Below are positions 6,054 through 6,973 of a stretch of 6,973 bases of DNA, one piece after another. The stretch is from the NCBI GenBank assembly GCA_005778315.1, contig SXOW01000299.1, forward strand, positions 1 to 6,973, in the 5' to 3' direction. Under the pieces are notes generated by a model. That model saw only the letters and a program-made list of their open reading frames with translations, had not been told where the DNA came from and searched no databases. Made by a program: the position numbers and the translations under genes. Source of the stretch: Acidobacteriota bacterium. GTDB taxonomy: Bacteria > Acidobacteriota > Vicinamibacteria > Vicinamibacterales > UBA8438. Numbering within the stretch: position 1 is the stretch's first letter; every line of letters starts with the position of its first letter.

Positions 6054-6742
6054 GTGACCAAGCTGCTCCAACGCCTGCACGACGAACTTCGTGCGCCGCC
6101 ACTACGCCACCACCACCCGCGAGCTATCTCCAGATCGTGAAGGCGTTTCACCGACGAAGCGGCGGTCGACTCGACCGCGTCAGCCCCGGCGATCTCCGGC
6201 GCTACCCGGTGTATCTACTCGAAGAACGGAAGCTGGCGGTGGGATCCGTTGTCGCCGAGATCGCCGCGCGCCGGTTCTTCTTCCTGCGTGTGTTGGAAGC
6301 GGCGGGACATGAAGGAAGACCTGCCGTATCCGAAGCGTCGGAGACGCCTCCCCGTCGTCCTCAGCCCGGAGGAAGTACAGGGCCTGATCGCCGGCGCAAA
6401 GAACCTCTATCACCGCACGCTGCTGCTCACGCTGTATCGCGCCGGCTTGCGCCGCAGCGAGGTGGCCCACCTCAAGGTCCGGGACATCGACAGTCAGCGC
6501 ATGCTGCTGCGCGTCGACCAGGGCAAAAGGCGGTCGGGATCGCGAGGTCCCCCTCTGTCCGACGCTGCTCGCAGGCCTGCGGGAGTACTACCGCTGGATG
6601 CGGCCCGAGACGCATCTCTTTCCCCGGCACGCGGGACGGGTGGCGAGCCGACAAACCCATCACGACCAAACCGATCTGGGCAGCCGTGCGACTCGCGGCC
6701 CAGCGCGCCCAGATCGACAAGCCGGTCACGCCGCACACGCTG
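6054..6742 (+). pseudogene. Tyrosine recombinase (XerC/D-like, IS91-companion type), frameshifted and truncated
   Basis: Reading across five +1 frame changes gives about 229 residues of a tyrosine recombinase. They lie near 6090, 6113-6121, 6295-6296, in the A run 6525-6528 and in the C run 6622-6625. The start is GTG at 6054 with AGGAAG eight bases upstream. The N-terminal SAM-like domain runs TKLLQRLHDEL, VRRHYATTT, SYLQIVKAFHRRSGGRLDRV and RRYPVYLLEERKLAVGSVV. The catalytic domain shows LSPEEVQGLI, the box-I Arg in YRAGLRRSEVAHLKVRDID, the beta-hairpin Lys in QGKGGRDREVPL, and ends at TPHTL. That is the first His of the HxxR motif; the Arg, the second His and the nucleophilic Tyr are missing, so it is inactive. 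The phrases YLLEERKL, DIDSQRMLLRVDQGKG and RPETHLFP resemble recombinases paired with IS91-like transposases. It is cut off where a kinase remnant begins on the other strand. Confidence 0.75.
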
Positions 6743-6871
6743 GCAGCACCTTGATCGCCACGGCTCGTTTCAGATTCGTGTCGGTGGCTTTGTAGACTTC
6801 CCCCATCCCCCGACGCCAAGGAGCGCGGTGACCTCGTACACGCCGAGACGGGTGCCGGGAGTGAGGGACAA
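6741..6871 (-). pseudogene. N-terminal fragment of a Ser/Thr protein kinase (PknB-like)
   Basis: The minus strand reads, from a TTG start at 6871-6869, SLTPGTRLGVYEVTALLGVG, then GMGEVYKATDTNLKRAVAIK and VLP. This includes the glycine-rich ATP loop (LGVGGMGEV) and the VAIK catalytic lysine, in the style of the many Ser/Thr kinases of Acidobacteriota. One G must be restored in the G run complementary to 6807-6811 to keep the frame. Only 44 of several hundred residues remain; the sequence breaks right after VLP, where the recombinase remnant starts on the other strand. The TTG has no clear ribosome-binding site, but a -10-like box lies nine bases upstream. It is not functional as it stands here. 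Confidence 0.75.
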
Positions 6872-6880
6872 GTCGCCGGA

Positions 6881-6889
6881 ACTATAGCA
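6881..6889 (-). promoter_or_regulatory. Extended -10 element upstream of the kinase fragment
   Basis: On the minus strand TGCTATAGT carries TATAGT (five of six bases of TATAAT) with the TGn extension. It ends nine bases before the TTG start of the kinase, which would give a very short or leaderless message. I see no good -35 box at 16-18 bases. Confidence 0.4.
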
Positions 6890-6973
6890 GTTAGCGTCGC
6901 GCGGACACGATTAATCCTTGGTGACGGCCAAGTGTAGGCCGAAACGTCTTGGGACTAGGCAGCAGAGCCCGTC
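6890..6973. other. Sequence upstream of the kinase fragment
   Basis: I see no gene here. The sequence is slightly less GC-rich, as expected for upstream regulatory DNA of the minus-strand kinase. Confidence 0.4.

Noticed and set aside
1..6973. CRISPR array or rRNA
   Set aside because: No regularly spaced direct repeats and no rRNA-like conserved segments were seen on either strand.

Overview
The window is high-GC bacterial DNA, probably from an Acidobacteriota (Vicinamibacteria-like) genome or metagenome bin. That guess rests on the first gene, a secreted protein of a type I associate with that phylum, and on a PknB-type Ser/Thr kinase N-terminus at the right edge. It is an inference from protein style, not a proven placement. 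Much of the sequence is broken: several clear protein families are readable only by switching frames at single-base indels, many of them in homopolymer runs, so real decay and sequencing error are mixed and cannot be fully separated here.

Left part (1-3516). A probable tail of an upstream gene overlaps by ATGA a complete secreted protein (45-1076). Directly after its stop lies the C-terminal end of an amidase-signature enzyme with an in-frame TAG (1087-1248). After about 170 bases without a gene comes a two-gene unit: an FAD-dependent oxidoreductase (1423-2628, three frame changes) overlapping by ATGA a GT-A fold family-2-like glycosyltransferase (2625-3516, one frame change). The overlap and shared strand suggest one transcript and one pathway, probably modification or transfer of a sugar in a surface glycan or glycosylated metabolite.

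Middle (3517-3966). A non-coding stretch ends in an intrinsic terminator and the 3' half only of a tRNA-Leu(GAG), both on the minus strand. The tRNA sequence stops being tRNA-like at the anticodon loop, the classic crossover place for tyrosine-recombinase elements. I read this as an attachment-site scar, with native chromosome (and the native tRNA terminator) to the left and imported DNA to the right.

Right part (3967-6973). The imported side looks like a graveyard of mobile DNA: the N-terminus of a primase-polymerase (minus strand), a long stretch without a recognisable gene, an MntA antitoxin with a strikingly leaderless promoter, a HepT toxin cut short and joined to the last ~87 codons of an ISL3-family transposase, and a tyrosine recombinase of the type that accompanies IS91-like elements. 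The recombinase has five frame changes and is cut off just before its catalytic HxxR. It meets, head-on at about 6741, the N-terminal 44 residues of a Ser/Thr kinase on the minus strand.

I found no convincing new defence or biosynthetic system. The most informative points are the tRNA-Leu att scar, the oxidoreductase-glycosyltransferase pair, the leaderless mntA-hepT module and the two gene-gene fusion junctions at about 5655 and 6741.
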